Translations under genes and position numbers: made by a program
Notes under the pieces: model-generated
The model's input: only the letters and a program-made list of their open reading frames with translations
What the model was told of the DNA's origin: nothing
Database searches by the model: none
Part shown: positions 9,688-23,100 of the stretch, one piece after another
Numbering within the stretch: the first letter of the stretch is position 1
Layout: each line of letters starts with the position of its first letter
DNA from: Pelargonium nanum
Taxonomy: Eukaryota > Streptophyta > Magnoliopsida > Geraniales > Geraniaceae
Direction: 5' to 3'
DNA: 24,808 nucleotides
NCBI GenBank assembly: GCA_036897485.1
Contig: JAYMTF010001261.1
Span: forward strand, 1-24,808

Positions 9688-10150
9688 AACTATAGTTTGT
9701 TGTGCATTGTGATCTTCATCCTTCTTGGATGATGTGCTTTTGAATAACATTGAATCAAGAGAACTATAAGCCATTGATATTTGAAATGTGACTTCAAAGT
9801 TTTATTTTTATAGGCCAAGTTTTTTTATTTAAACCCTTATTTGATATCATTTTTATCAATTAATTTTGATTAATGGATATTTTCCAAAGGAATAACTTTA
9901 TATTAACGCAAGCCAAAATGTTCATCTATATTGAAAGTTGGGGGGAAAGAGCCAATATGTCAAATCTTTGCAATAACACAAACAAGATATGCCAAGTGCA
10001 AAAATTTGGGTAGCAAATCATAATACTATTGAATCAACCAACTAAAGGCATTGGGTCTTTTACTTCATCAAAAAAAGTCTTCTCATGACAAACAAAAATT
10101 CAAATTTAGCAAATTTGTTAACAAAAATTATCCACTACACCTGCCACAAT
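9688..10150. other. Convergent 3' UTR region
   Basis: This 463-bp spacer lies between two converging genes and must hold both 3' UTRs and poly(A) sites. It is AT-rich. A tail-to-tail AATAAA-type signal for the minus gene is suggested by TTTATTTTTA near 9801. No other gene is seen. Confidence 0.5.
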
Positions 10151-12079
<1,929 letters not shown>

Positions 12080-12305
12080 TGTCGCTGAGAGGAGCGGTTC
12101 GTTGACTGCAACTGAGAAACGAGGAGGAGGAGGTCGTCGAAGAGTATAGAATCAACAGCCTCTGTGAAACCCTAATCGTAACTGCTATTTTCATACATAT
12201 ATGCTTCTTTTCCGATAATTTCAGCTGCGGCGCTGTTGATTGTTGGCTTGTTTGGGCCGGGCGGCCCGGGCCTACCTTTTTAGTTTCACTAGAGCTGGCC
12301 CAAAA
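12080..12305 (-). promoter_or_regulatory. RPS23 promoter with telo-box and site II elements
   Basis: A telo-box AAACCCTAA lies at 12167-12175, about 90 bp upstream of the start codon. Site II motifs (TGGGCC/GGCCCA) lie at 12253-12258 and 12297-12302, inside a GC-rich patch of GGGCC repeats. This pairing is a hallmark of plant ribosomal protein and other growth-linked promoters, where TCP factors bind site II. It supports an expressed, growth-regulated gene read leftward. Confidence 0.75.
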
Positions 12306-12390
12306 TATTCATGCGTGATTTTTTTTTTCAACCACGAGGTTTTTGAAATGGGCACTTGATTAGCAGAGATTCAGTAGCTTCGAGTCATGG

Positions 12391-12657
12391 TCTAGAGGTG
12401 GCAAAAGGTTGGGTTCAGATTGATTAACCCTAATCCGACTCTATTGAGTTGATCGGATTAGGATCGGATCGGTTCGGATTTTAGACATAAAATATTTTAT
12501 TTTTGCGGGTATGTATGACCCAACCCGAAAATGCTATAATTTGCTCAACCAAAACCCGACCCAATTTTTTTGGGATGATAAATTTTGACTTGACCTTGAC
12601 ACAAAATGGGTTAAGTTTCGGGTACCCGGCGGGTTAAGTACCCTTTTGCCAGCTTTA
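12391..12657. mobile_element. hAT-like MITE, about 267 bp
   Basis: Left end TAGAGGTGGCAAAAGG and the reverse complement of the right end, TAAAGCTGGCAAAAGG, match at 14 of 16 bases. Flanking 8-bp sequences AGTCATGG (12383-12390) and AGTCATAT (12658-12665) agree at six positions and are likely a worn target-site duplication. The inside is rich in GGGTT, CGGATC and CCCGA words and has no coding capacity. Ends and 8-bp duplication suit a non-autonomous hAT element. Related ends are found at 16681-16918 and near 22500. Confidence 0.6.
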
Positions 12658-12665
12658 AGTCATAT

Positions 12666-13771
12666 CACATCTAGACTAATCAACATAATTTTGGCCCAAT
12701 TTTTCTCTGCACCTCCTTATGTGAGAGGTGATTCACTTATGCTGGAGCCAAAAGGAGGAGAGACAACAATTACTTCCACCTCTACTCCTAATATTTCATA
12801 TTTGCAAGTCCATTGAAGTTAACAGTTGTGTAGACTTGAACGACATGATTCCTCACAAATTGTATGACATTTTGGTTAGCCGATAATAGTAGGTCGACCT
12901 CATTTGTTTAATAGAGGTCGATCATTGATGGTGTTTGTGCATAATGTAGAAGTTAGACCATATATTGCATGTTTATTATGATAGGAGTAGGTTGGTTGGG
13001 AACTAAGTAAATCAACTTGTATATATATATATGTGTGTGTGTGTTGTATGTCATTGTATTTTATTCAAAGTTTTAGATGAGCTGAATAATTTGAATTTGG
13101 GTTGAGATAAGAAAACAAATTATTTGAGTCTATTCAATCAAATATAATTTAAATATCATTATTATTATATTATAATTGTGAAAGTTATATTAGTAACTTG
13201 CAACTTTCAAAATGCATTTTAGCCTATATTTGACCAAACAATCATCTCAAAATACAATACTAAACTCTTGTAGCCTTGTAGGGTCATATGTGTATAGGTA
13301 TTAAGCAACATTTTATTTGGTTGATAGCAATATGAAGCCCTCCTTCCAAACTATGGAGCCGCATAAGTCTGACATAAGTTTTGTAGCTCTTGCACCTCCA
13401 GAACAACTTTATAGGTAAATTGATGACTTAAATATCTCAACCATATTTATTGTCCAATTGATTACCAATACTCTTCTTCAACAAACAACTTCAATGATTA
13501 TTGAAGGCACCATATGCTCATTCATTGTAACTTCAACATATAAACATGACACATTTGTAATACATTGAAAATAAAACCACCATATTAGATATGTTACACC
13601 ATACAACAAGTAATAAAGCTACAAGATTGAGGAGAAAGGAAGCTACTGTGACCAAGAACTGATAAGGAACAACAAACCAAAAACACTTATATGACTGAGT
13701 AGATGAAGATACATACAACATGTATGTACATACTTGAAAAACATAAAAATTGAAAGATACTCTACTAAGTA
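12666..13771. other. AT-rich spacer
   Basis: No gene is recognised. It contains an (AT)n(GT)n microsatellite at about 13020-13044. The right end must hold the 3' UTR of the RCI2 gene. Confidence 0.5.
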
Positions 13772-14019
13772 CTATCCAACCAACACATAGAGAGCATATA
13801 TAATTCCTGGAATATATCCCAATATGGTCAACAACAAATCTATCCAGAACTCCACCTGCAATATCCATCATTAATTCACCATCAAAAGTAACAACAATTA
13901 CAATTACAATTAATCAATTAATTAGAAAAATTACTTACTCCACAGCCATATCTCAGGAAAACCCCCACAGGTGGTAGCAGAATTGCTAGTATCACTTCCA
14001 AAAATGTCTCTGAACCCAT
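13772..14019 (-). CDS. RCI2/PMP3-family small hydrophobic protein
   Basis: Two minus-strand exons, 14019-13939 and 13855-13772, join across an 83-bp intron to give 54 aa, the usual family size. The protein starts MGSETFLEVILAILLPPVGV and ends IPGIIYALYVLVG. Two hydrophobic segments, residues 5-22 and about 30-51, are joined by the conserved loop FLRYGCGVEFW. Proteins of this family (RCI2/LTI6, yeast Pmp3) sit in the plasma or endomembrane and affect ion balance and membrane potential under cold, salt and drought. There is no long charged C-terminal tail, so it is of the short RCI2A/B type. The intron at the Gly27-Val28 junction is in the expected place. Paired G-boxes upstream fit stress control. 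Confidence 0.96.
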
Positions 14020-14280
14020 CACAATCACAATCCACAGCCAACAAGATTATCACAAATTTGCTTTTTCCTCTTTCTTTACAGTTCACAGAGAGGTTTTGGG
14101 TTTATCTTCTTTTTCTCAATCTTTTGATGATAAAATCTTGCAGTTTCAGATGGGTTGTGATCAAGCAATGGACTTGTAGACCCATATAATGGAATACCAG
14201 ATACCCAACAAAACAGAGTAACTAACAGGTGGCAAAGTGAAGGCACTCAGGATGCCACGTGGCTGACACGTGCCTAGTAC
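14020..14280 (-). promoter_or_regulatory. RCI2 promoter with two ABRE/G-box cores
   Basis: CACGTG occurs at 14256-14261 and again at 14267-14272, the first inside the palindrome GCCACGTGGC (14254-14263). They lie about 240 bp upstream of the start codon. A TATA-like TTATATGG on the minus strand lies near 14185. Two ABREs close together are generally needed for a strong ABA response through AREB/ABF bZIP factors, which suits the gene family. Confidence 0.6.
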
Positions 14281-14910
14281 TTAGCAAAGCAGTTTTGTTG
14301 ACAGTTCCCTTTTGACTCACTACCTCAACTTTATTCTGCACTGGAGTTCTGATCTGGTGCAGCAGCAGGGTCTCATGATCTAATCCATCCTGTCACTCCA
14401 TCACCATGTTGCACATATCAAACACCCATAACTAACCACAAGTGTGTTGGTCAATCAAAATTGTTCCAGTTTAACCCGAGGTTTCTTTAATCTGAGGTCC
14501 CAAATTCGAGTTTTTAAAATGGTGCTGCTCTCAAGAAGCAACCTCAAGAATTGCAAAAGCACCCATAAAGTTCATTCTTTTGCCAAGCCTTTGTTGGTAA
14601 CAGGAAATGAACAAGCACCCATAGATTTAACAGCACATAAGTAACAATGTAATAGCACAGAGAAAACTAGAGAAAAGGGCCAGAAAAATTCTCCATTATT
14701 TCCAACAAAATCTGATCACAAATGACCTTACTAGTCCAGCAGCTGCCTCAAGCAACTCACTAGCCTAAATTTTGGCTTGAAATGAATAATTTGGGTTGAC
14801 AACAGATAATAAGTATGTCAATAGCAGGATCTCATATAGCCCTATATCTAAAGATACTTAAAATACTCCATGAAACAAACCAGATGAAGATCATACAAGC
14901 ATGTTCACAA
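14281..14910. other. Spacer between RCI2 and FMC1
   Basis: No further gene is recognised. The right part is presumably the 3' UTR of the FMC1 homologue. The short frame at 14444-14644 lacks any family resemblance. Confidence 0.4.
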
Positions 14911-15524
14911 TCAAGGCTGATAAACCTCTGGAAGCTGAAGACCCACACTTGCAGCAGATTTGCCAATGACTCTTTTCATTTCATTAGATCTATCTACTCC
15001 AATATTGTACGAGAAAAGCAAATCCTGCACAATAGCAACCAATTCAAGATTACTATTAATATGGAGATTAAAAAGAACTGAACTTCATGGTATACAGATT
15101 ATGTCAAATGTCTTTCATTATCACAAGAAACAGTTCATTGGTTCTTGCGATCCTTCCAACTATCTCACAGAATTGGTATATCTTCCAAGATTTAATATTT
15201 GTTATCAATCTGTTAGATTTACATGATGCAATCTAAGAATGGGCATGAATCTAGTTAACAGTCTATGCAATATAATTAAGACAATTCAATTAAAGAGAGC
15301 ATTACCTTGTGATGGTGCACACTGTTAAGAAGGTAGGTGTAGTCGTGAGCTAGCTTAATTTTCTGCTGAATGGCGGAGACATCAGATAAATTTCCATTCT
15401 TTCTAAATTCTTCAGTTACATATTCCCTGAAATGCTTCTTATTCTCTTCCTTGCCAATATGTTTTGTGACAGCTTTCAGAAGTTGCCGGTACACCTTTGC
15501 AGCTCGCAATGCTTCTGAACCCAT
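14911..15524 (-). CDS. FMC1-like LYR-family protein, mitochondrial ATP synthase assembly factor homologue
   Basis: Two minus-strand coding exons, 15524-15306 and 15024-14911, give 110 aa, a normal size. The N-terminus MGSEALRAAKVYRQLLKAVT carries a VYR variant of the LYR tripeptide at residues 11-13. HFREYVTEEFRKN and KIKLAHDYTYLLNSVHHHK follow. Exon 2 gives DLLFSYNIGVDRSNEMKRVI and ends GLQLPEVYQP. This is the FMC1/LYRM pattern: a small three-helix protein of the mitochondrial matrix. Yeast Fmc1 works with Atp12 in assembling the F1 part of ATP synthase; LYR proteins bind the acyl carrier protein. No clear targeting presequence is seen, as is usual for LYR proteins. Assignment rests on remembered sequence pattern; role in plants is inferred. 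Confidence 0.88.
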
Positions 15525-16507
15525 TTCTCAATTTTGTTTTCCTGTGTAGTTCTTGCTACTATTTCTCCACTTTCAGGGTCCTGCTCAAAAATCAATTCTG
15601 AAAAGGTGTTATGGCTTCAAAGCCTAAAGGTGCTCTCTTTCTTCCAAATAACATAAAATGAATGACAAGTTCAGGTTCAAGTTAATACGGATACTAAACG
15701 TGAATAACCATAACCATGTCAGACAGATCGGCAGTAATGTCACCAAACTTCTGCAAGAGATTAAGCACTGCACTTCTTTCAAGTTGCACAATTCTGCCCT
15801 AAATAATCAGATTCTAGTTTTTACACGCACACGGAAAGTATTGTAGTGTATCATCTCAAAAACAAGTTCAAATTCTAGCCTACTTTCTGGTGAAATAACC
15901 TAAAAATATACAATTTGATGGATTCTTCATATCTCTTTTAATTCAATGCTAGCAAATGCAGTGAAGGAAGAAAAGAAAGTGTAACAAGCATAATGAAGTA
16001 AATACATTCAGCATTATTACAGAATTGTACAAATCAAAGCTTCTCGCTTGACTTGGCTAACCAGTTTGTACATTGGTGGGCAAAAAAGTAAAAAAGAAAT
16101 AAAAGTGTTTTTGGGAGATTGTTGAAGGGTCAATTTTTGTGTCTATAAATACTCATATGCAAGATCAAACTCACTTCCATTCTCGGCAACACTACTGTAG
16201 TTACTAGCTTTTAGCTCATACACCCTCAATACAAATCTCAATCACAATCACAGGAGGAAAATAAACACATAAGAAGCAAAGTCAAAACAAAAATAAAATA
16301 AAATAAAAAGTACAAACCTGATATTGGCGGTGGTCTGGTGTGCCGGAGCCGATTGGCGGTGGTCTGTTTCGCCGGAGCCGGTGGTGACGGCAAAAAGAGA
16401 GGCTTTGTGTCTCTGTGCGGTAGAGAAGAGGCGAGAGCAGAACAACGAGACTGAAAGTCTATTTGAGTTTGAGTAATGACTAATTCATTGAGAGGCTTCA
16501 GGTCCAT
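15525..16507 (-). promoter_or_regulatory. Probable 5' leader of FMC1-like gene, with UTR intron
   Basis: On the minus strand a GC-richer exon-like piece (about 16507-16320) ends at a donor GTTTGT at 16319. A good acceptor ACACAG ends at 15542, only 18 bases before the start codon at 15524. Joined, they would form a leader with a 777-bp intron. An upstream ATG at 16507 opens a frame that would end just before the main start, so it would act as an upstream ORF and not extend the protein. The leader includes a 29-bp tandem duplication at 16323-16380. All this is inferred from splice signals. Confidence 0.4.
16323..16380. repeat. 29-bp tandem duplication
   Basis: Units at 16323-16351 and 16352-16380 both start ATTGGCGGTGGTCTG and end GCCGGAGCCG. 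They differ at 3 of 29 bases. The GC-rich repeat sits in the putative leader exon of the minus-strand gene. Confidence 0.85.
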
Positions 16508-16511
16508 TTAA

Positions 16512-16918
16512 TTAAACAGGTTATGCGGGTTAGACGTGTTAAACATGAACCCGACACGATAATTGAACAAACCTTAAAATTGAACACAAACACAATCTGA
16601 ATCTGTTTGAGATAAATTTGAACCCGCTTAACTACGTGTTGTGTCACAACTCACGGGTAATGACCCAAATTGCCAGCCCAAGAGCTAACAAAAGGGTACC
16701 CGAAACCTGAAAGATTTAAGGTCGGGTTCGGGCCTACATTTATCAACCTGAAAAACTGGTTCGGGTTCGGATTGCATGACATATAATATTTTCGGATCGG
16801 ATATACAAAGTGCATCAGCCCGATCCTAACACGACCAACCCTACAACCCTATAGGGTAGGGTTAGGGTCCATCAACCCAACCGACCCGGCCCGAACCTAA
16901 ATTTTGCCACCTCCCTAC
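16512..16918. mobile_element. hAT-like MITE remnants, probably two abutting or nested pieces
   Basis: The block is rich in GGGTTCGGG, AACCCGAC and GACCCGGCCCGAAC words. The right end, read in reverse, is AGGGAGGTGGCAAAATTTAGG. A left end AGAGCTAACAAAAGGGTACC near 16681 matches the reversed right end of the element at 12391-12657. A third end-like motif, AAATTGCCAGCCCAAG, lies just left of it at about 16665-16680, so 16512-16680 is likely a second piece. No matching target-site duplication was found. It lies between the divergent FMC1 and GET4 genes. Confidence 0.5.
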
Positions 16919-17133
16919 TAAAAGGACATAGAAAGAAAATCAATATACAAAAAATTTCTTTTCTTCTTCTTCGGTTTTGTTAATTTTTTCTTAAATATCA
17001 GAAACTATCCTATTCGTAACTCAATTGGCCTCTAAAACGAAACAGACACAGAAGAAGAAGAAGCAGATCTCTCCGTTACGCTGCAAATAGGATTCGGAGA
17101 CGAAGAGGACGACGACAAAATCTTAATTAAGCC
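16919..17133 (+). promoter_or_regulatory. GET4 proximal promoter and 5' UTR
   Basis: An AT-rich stretch with a TTCTTCTTCTTC tract near 16960 is followed by a purine-rich leader (AGAAGAAGAAGAAG near 17050) up to the start codon at 17134. No strong TATA box is seen, which suits a housekeeping gene. Boundaries are approximate. Confidence 0.4.
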
Positions 17134-20100
17134 ATGTCGAAAGAGAGAACCAGAAAAGCTAAAGCCTTGCTACCTCCGGCTCAGGAGGTTTGTTTCCCTT
17201 TACATACTTGTTTTCTCTGTATATTTGGTTGCCAAGAAAACGGACTTTGAAATTTTGATTTTTGAATCTAGAATCGCAATGGGCTGTCGAGTTCTGAGTT
17301 AATTGGTTTTTGTTGTATGTTGATTTGAAATTTTGGATGTTTCACATCATAGGTTAAGCTCACTTTCTTCTGGTTGAATTTTATTAGTCAAAATAGTATT
17401 GATACTGAAGCAGGACAATGATTACATATTGCCCATTACTGAAAAAAGAAGAAGGATTAACTTGACTGTTTGCATTGTTGCAGAACATTGATAAAATAGA
17501 GAAAGCTGTGAATGAGGGTAATTACTATGGAGCTCAGCAGATGTACAAGTCCATCGGGGCAAGGTAATAGCACTTACCGATCTTCACTTGATCTTCGCAT
17601 ATTTTGATATTTGCTTTGTTGCCTCAGCAATACGTGATGAGTTAGATTAGATGATGATGAAGTTTATTATGTCTATGATCATTGCTTTGCAGAAGCTAGG
17701 ATGTAGAATTGAAAAATAAGCGAATCTAATAACTTAATGGTGTGTTTGGGAATCTTCATTTCATTTGAAATTCTGAATTTGAGCCAATTGAGGTGTTTGG
17801 GAACTCCAAGAATTTGGATTTGGATTTGAGTCAACTCCAATAGCTTTCAAAACACGACTAGAACATGAGATTTCAAATGACAGCTCTTACCTTGCCATTT
17901 GAAATTCTATGGTTTCCCAAACATTGTATTTGTATTTGAAATACAACATTTCAAATCAGAAATTTCAAATAATGAATTTCAAATCAAATCCATGTTCCCA
18001 AACGCAACCTAATAAATTTCACAATCATCGCCGTCTACTTAATTTTTTATTAAAAAAATTTAGTCGAACATTATTTTTGTTCCTCGACAGGGGATAATGC
18101 TTTCACATGGTTAAGAATAACCAAATCACATATGGGCTTACAATAGTAATTATGCCATGATTCTAACCTGATCTCAAGATGGGCAGATTTATGTCAATTA
18201 TCCTTAAAAAAATCTCTTTTGTCTTTTTGATGCATTGAGAGGTTGATGTTTGTCTCAAACTTAGGAGAGTTCGATATTGTTTTGAGGCGTGTCTACTGAC
18301 AAAACTTGCTTGCTCTATTGCAGATACATACTTGCTGAAAGATTTAATGAAGCTCTAGACCTCATTCAGGCAGGAGCATGCATACAATTGCGAAAAGGGC
18401 AGGTTATACACTTTCAAGTCCATCGTCCTAAGTTCTGATACGCATGACTTTTGTTAACTCGTGAAATATGGCCATGTAGGAATTGGAAACTAGGATTCAA
18501 GGCTTGGCTATCTGATGACATTTAATACAAATATATATGGTTTCATTATTTTCATATAGTATAATGATTGTTTTTTTTTATTTGGTACTTGCAAGCTGGT
18601 TATGGAATTGATTATGTACGGGTTTAGATGATTTTAAAATAGTTCCTAACATATCATCCCTAATCTTTGGATGATTGATAAGCTCGAATTTATTTGACGC
18701 CCACATTTACATTTGTCTGAATAATTATAACAAGTTTATTTTATTGGATAAAACCTCTAGCAGTAGGAATTGTGCATGAAGAAGTTTGTGAGTGTTCTAT
18801 GTTTAATTTTCCGATGATGTGGATGTAAAAACATTTCAGGTTACTTGCGGGGCGGAGCTTGCTTCTATGTTTGTGGATACACTTGTCAAAGGGAAATATC
18901 CTTGCAACAATCAAACCCTTGGTCAGTTTTCACTTTCTGTTGTAATCTAGATTCTATAATGCTTACCTACTTTACCCTTGTGGGTTTATCTGGCATGAAA
19001 TCATTAATGCTGCTTAAGCTTCCCTTGCTAGTTCAGGAAACTTTTTTTTTTTTTTTTTTGAAATAGCTAGTTCAGGAAACTTGATTTTGCTAGCTTTGCA
19101 TGTAAGTCAGAACTTGGAAAATAGGCAGAACTTTGTTATTGCCTCACCTGTAATCTGGATACTTTGGGGTTTCTTGTTGAATTTATGTATTTCTTCTTGT
19201 TTGCTTTCTTTGTAATTATGACTAAATACCATTCCAGATCGTGTCAGGACAATCTACAAGCTGTTTCCTCGGGTCCCTCTTCCACAGAGCTTGGGGGAAG
19301 TTATGGAAGATGATGAAGTGCAACAACTTCATGAAGCCCTTGGGGCAGCAAAAACCCGCGTAGAGGGATGTTCATCATTCTTAAAAGCTGCTTATAGGTG
19401 AGAAATTATGACCATTTTTTTTTGGTTGCCTGGAAAGATCTTATGATTATTTCTAGCATAGCAACCATATCATAATTTTTCAGGCTGGTTGACCCTTTTT
19501 ACCATATCATATCTAAATCTATGATTCCCTTCAATGGTGGGAGCCCCATGCATTAGGCTGCCCTTTTCTTTTATATCTAAATCTATGATTGTGAGGAGAA
19601 TCTCAGTTAAGTTAAACACTACAGTACCTGTGCAAGTACTGGTACCAAATCTCATATGGAGTTTTTACATTTTTTTTATAGATGTGAGCTGATGGCTTAT
19701 GATTATAGAGTATCTGACTTGAGTCTTGAGCTCCCCCTCCCTCCTCAAACCTCTCATGTTAAAGGTTCTTCAATCTTGTGAATGGTGGGGCAGAAGCCAG
19801 AAACTAGAGAAGGGGATAAAAATGCCAAGAATGAGAGTGCATTAGGATTTGTAATCTGGGCTATGAACAAGTTTATTTTATTTTGCCTATGATGTATTAA
19901 ACAAGAGAGTGTGTGTTAACGTAGTTGATAATTTTACCATGTATGTGTGGACAAGAAACATTTGTGTGGAAGTATCTATCACTTGTCTGTGTTGGTATCT
20001 TCTTTTTAACATTATCATTTACTGCTAATGCATTCATTATTTTGTTTTCAGGTGGTCTGCAGAGTTTGGGCCGGATAAATTTGGATCCCCACAAATACAT

Positions 20101-23100
20101 GCTATGCTAGCCGAATATATGTATTCTGAATCTCCTGAGCTGGTATGTTTGACTGAAAAAAAAGGCTAAGTATCATAGTAGGTGCTGCTTACTTAATTCA
20201 TAATCTTTAAACAATTATGACATCTTCTACATCTCTACTTTCTAGATGAAAGGAAATGGCTGTTGAGTACATAAGCACATAATAACATAAAATGTATGTA
20301 CTTCTAAAAATTCATGTTTGTTAAAATCTCTGATTCCCGATTTGACTCGGCTGATTCGAGTCGATTCACATTTTCCCCTAAACGTTTCAAAATCACTATT
20401 GAATTTCCATGGATTAGAATCGGGAGACAATCACTCGATTCAACCGATTTCTCCCGATTTCCGATTTGATTCTTCCGATTGGGCTGATTCACATGTGTTG
20501 TGTTATAAGAGGCTGGTCATACAAGATCAGGTCAAATCTGTCTCGACCCATATTGAGAAAATTTCATAACTATTATTTTTTTACTTATTAAGTTGTTTGT
20601 TTTAGTTTAAACTAACTTTTTTCTAGTAATTTATATGTTTATAATATAATTGTGTTCAAAAGTTTTGTGTGATTGTACTTGAATTTTCCGATTCGATTCC
20701 CGATTCCAATTCCCGATTTGTATCATGATTCACGATTCAATATGGTTGTTAATACTTCTTGTAGTAAAAGATTGGGCTACATGCAGATAACTTAGAAATT
20801 GGTCTATATTCAATAGTTGAAATTCTGTCACCTCAAGTGCAACCTATCATAGGACTATATTGAGTGTTTCTCGAAAATACCAGAATAGTAATTTTATTAT
20901 TTTTGTACTTATACACTTCCATTCTTAAACAATGGTGACATGTAGGAAGCAACACAGATATTTGGCTCCCATGCTGCAGTTGTGTAGTTAACATAAATTC
21001 ACTGCTTCTTTGCAGGATATGGCTAAGGTATCTTTTCACTTTGTTAGGGGCAATGACCCACAAGCGTTTGCTGCTACTCTAGTAAATTTTTTGGGCAAGG
21101 TTAGCTTTATTTTACTCTAGACGTTCAATTCTGCTGTTAAGTGGCACTACCTTCGTTTCATAATAAGTGTTGTTTTAGAAAACAAAATTTGTTTCAAAAT
21201 AAATGTCATTATACCATTTGAAGATAAAAGGCTCGTCACTTTACAATTATGCCCTTTTCATATTCCAAGTACAATATTTATCACTAATACTAGTAATAGT
21301 GAATGAGTGCACAAACAACAATGTATGGTTAAATACGTCATTTTACATAACTTTTTTATTTGTGTGAAAAACTCTAAAATGACACTTATTATGAAACAGA
21401 GATAGTATTATAATTTATAATGTTAGTCGAAAAACTCTACTATGCATTTCATTAGTTATATTTTTAATTTTCCTTTCTGATATTTCTTTCAATTTAGACT
21501 TTTTATTGATTATTAGTATTCAAGTTTTGGATTCAGTTCTGATATCTTAATGACGAAAAGAAATGAGATTTTTAGACAAACTCCAACCAATAGTTGATTT
21601 GCTGCATCATGTTCCTTCTCCATAGTTATGCCTGTAAACTGGGGCTGCTTAATATGCATACAAGTAAAATTGATGTGCTTTTAAATTATGCAGTGTTATC
21701 CGGGAGAAGGTGATTTGGCCATTGGGCGAGCGATTCTCATGTAAGTACACATTTTCCTATTATCGGTATAATTACCTGTAGAGCTGAACACCTTGTTGTT
21801 GCTGTTGTTGGGTCGCACAAATGGTACAAGTGGAAGTACAGGTCGTCTCCACAAGGAAAGGGATGCAATTACTAGCTAAAGCCATGTCCAAATGTCTGAA
21901 CTAATGATTAAAGTGATTTGTGTAGGAACATAACTAATGAACAAGTGATTTAACTAATGAATGTAAAATCTAGGAACTAGGGTTCACTAAAAAAAGAAAG
22001 AAAAAAAACCAGGGGAGGTTCACTAATACACTTTGGGTCTCTAGTTGAGTTGTATATTTCTACTCATGCATGCAAGTAATCCCTCGTAAATATGCAAGTG
22101 CTTTCCCAAGCGACTATGAAAGCACTAAGTAACTCCCATGAGCAATGAACAAACATATGAAGCAAAAGTCCGGAATCTTAACTTCGTGTTAGTCATGTTA
22201 CTATCCCTAGTGAACAATCTTAAACACATTCTAATTAGGTCTCGGTTAGGGAGCTGCAATTCATCTACCTATACTTCTTACAAAATCCTAAAATCAAGCA
22301 AAGGAGTTGAAACCCTAGCTAGCATAGCACAAACCATAGAAGCATACAATGAGCATTAACACACCAATCTTATTTATTACCAAACATACGTAGCTACACC
22401 CAATCCCTAGAGAGGGTTTTATAGTTAGTCATAGCACCAATGGAGATACAAGTCACAATAGAAGAAAACGGTTGCATCATTTTATGCAACCCAAACCCGC
22501 ATATTGTGGGTCGGATTCGGGTCCAAATTGCCAGCTTGACTGTGGGTGCTGATGTCCTGCTTGGAAAGCGACATCTTTAACTCAAACGCTTACCTGCACT
22601 GCAAGGCTTGAACATGGCTATTTCAATCATGCAGTAGCGAATTGCCAGAAAGCAGTTTATGATGGAACTTGTGGTTAAAGGGGTAGCCTAAGCTGGTTAA
22701 ACTCTTCATGATTACTCTGAAATTTTGTTTACAGAAATTTTCCCCTGTAAAGTAACCTCCTCTATTTCAGTAAAGTTGAGTGTTATTATCTTACATTTGT
22801 ATGCCTCTCATCCTCCCTGCAGTTTATCTCTTGATTGTAATATTAAGAGTTCCTTGAGGCTCTGAAGTTCCAATCTATTTTCCTTTTCGTGCCAGGTATT
22901 TATCTGTTGGTAATCTAAAAGATGGTAATTATATTATGGATGAGATGAAGAAGCAAGCAGCAACTAAGTCACTTGATTTTCCTAAATCAGATTTGATCAA
23001 GTTCTGCGTCTATCTTCTGCTGACGTAAGTAGTAGTTCATATCTATCTTCTTTATTTTATAGCACATAGAGAATTGCTGTTATAAAACTGAGTTTTTGAA

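Noticed and set aside
13533-13871. 112-aa minus-strand frame overlapping the RCI2 gene
   Set aside because: It is another frame of RCI2 exon 2 and its 3' UTR; the conserved 54-aa protein is read by splicing 14019-13939 to 13855-13772.
15276-15524. 82-aa single-exon reading of the FMC1-like gene
   Set aside because: The last nine residues come from reading past the donor at 15305; exon 2 at 15024-14911 supplies the conserved C-terminus.
16238-16507. 89-aa minus-strand frame as an N-terminal extension or separate gene
   Set aside because: Joined to the acceptor at 15542 it ends before the main start, and its end runs into AT-rich intron-like sequence; best seen as a leader with an upstream frame.
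20242-20569. Overlapping frames on both strands in GET4 intron 6
   Set aside because: They arise from the GATTCCCGATT repeat words, which are open in several frames on both strands.
22138-22359. 73-aa plus-strand frame in GET4 intron 8
   Set aside because: AT-rich, no domain, lies inside a repeat-like intron insertion.
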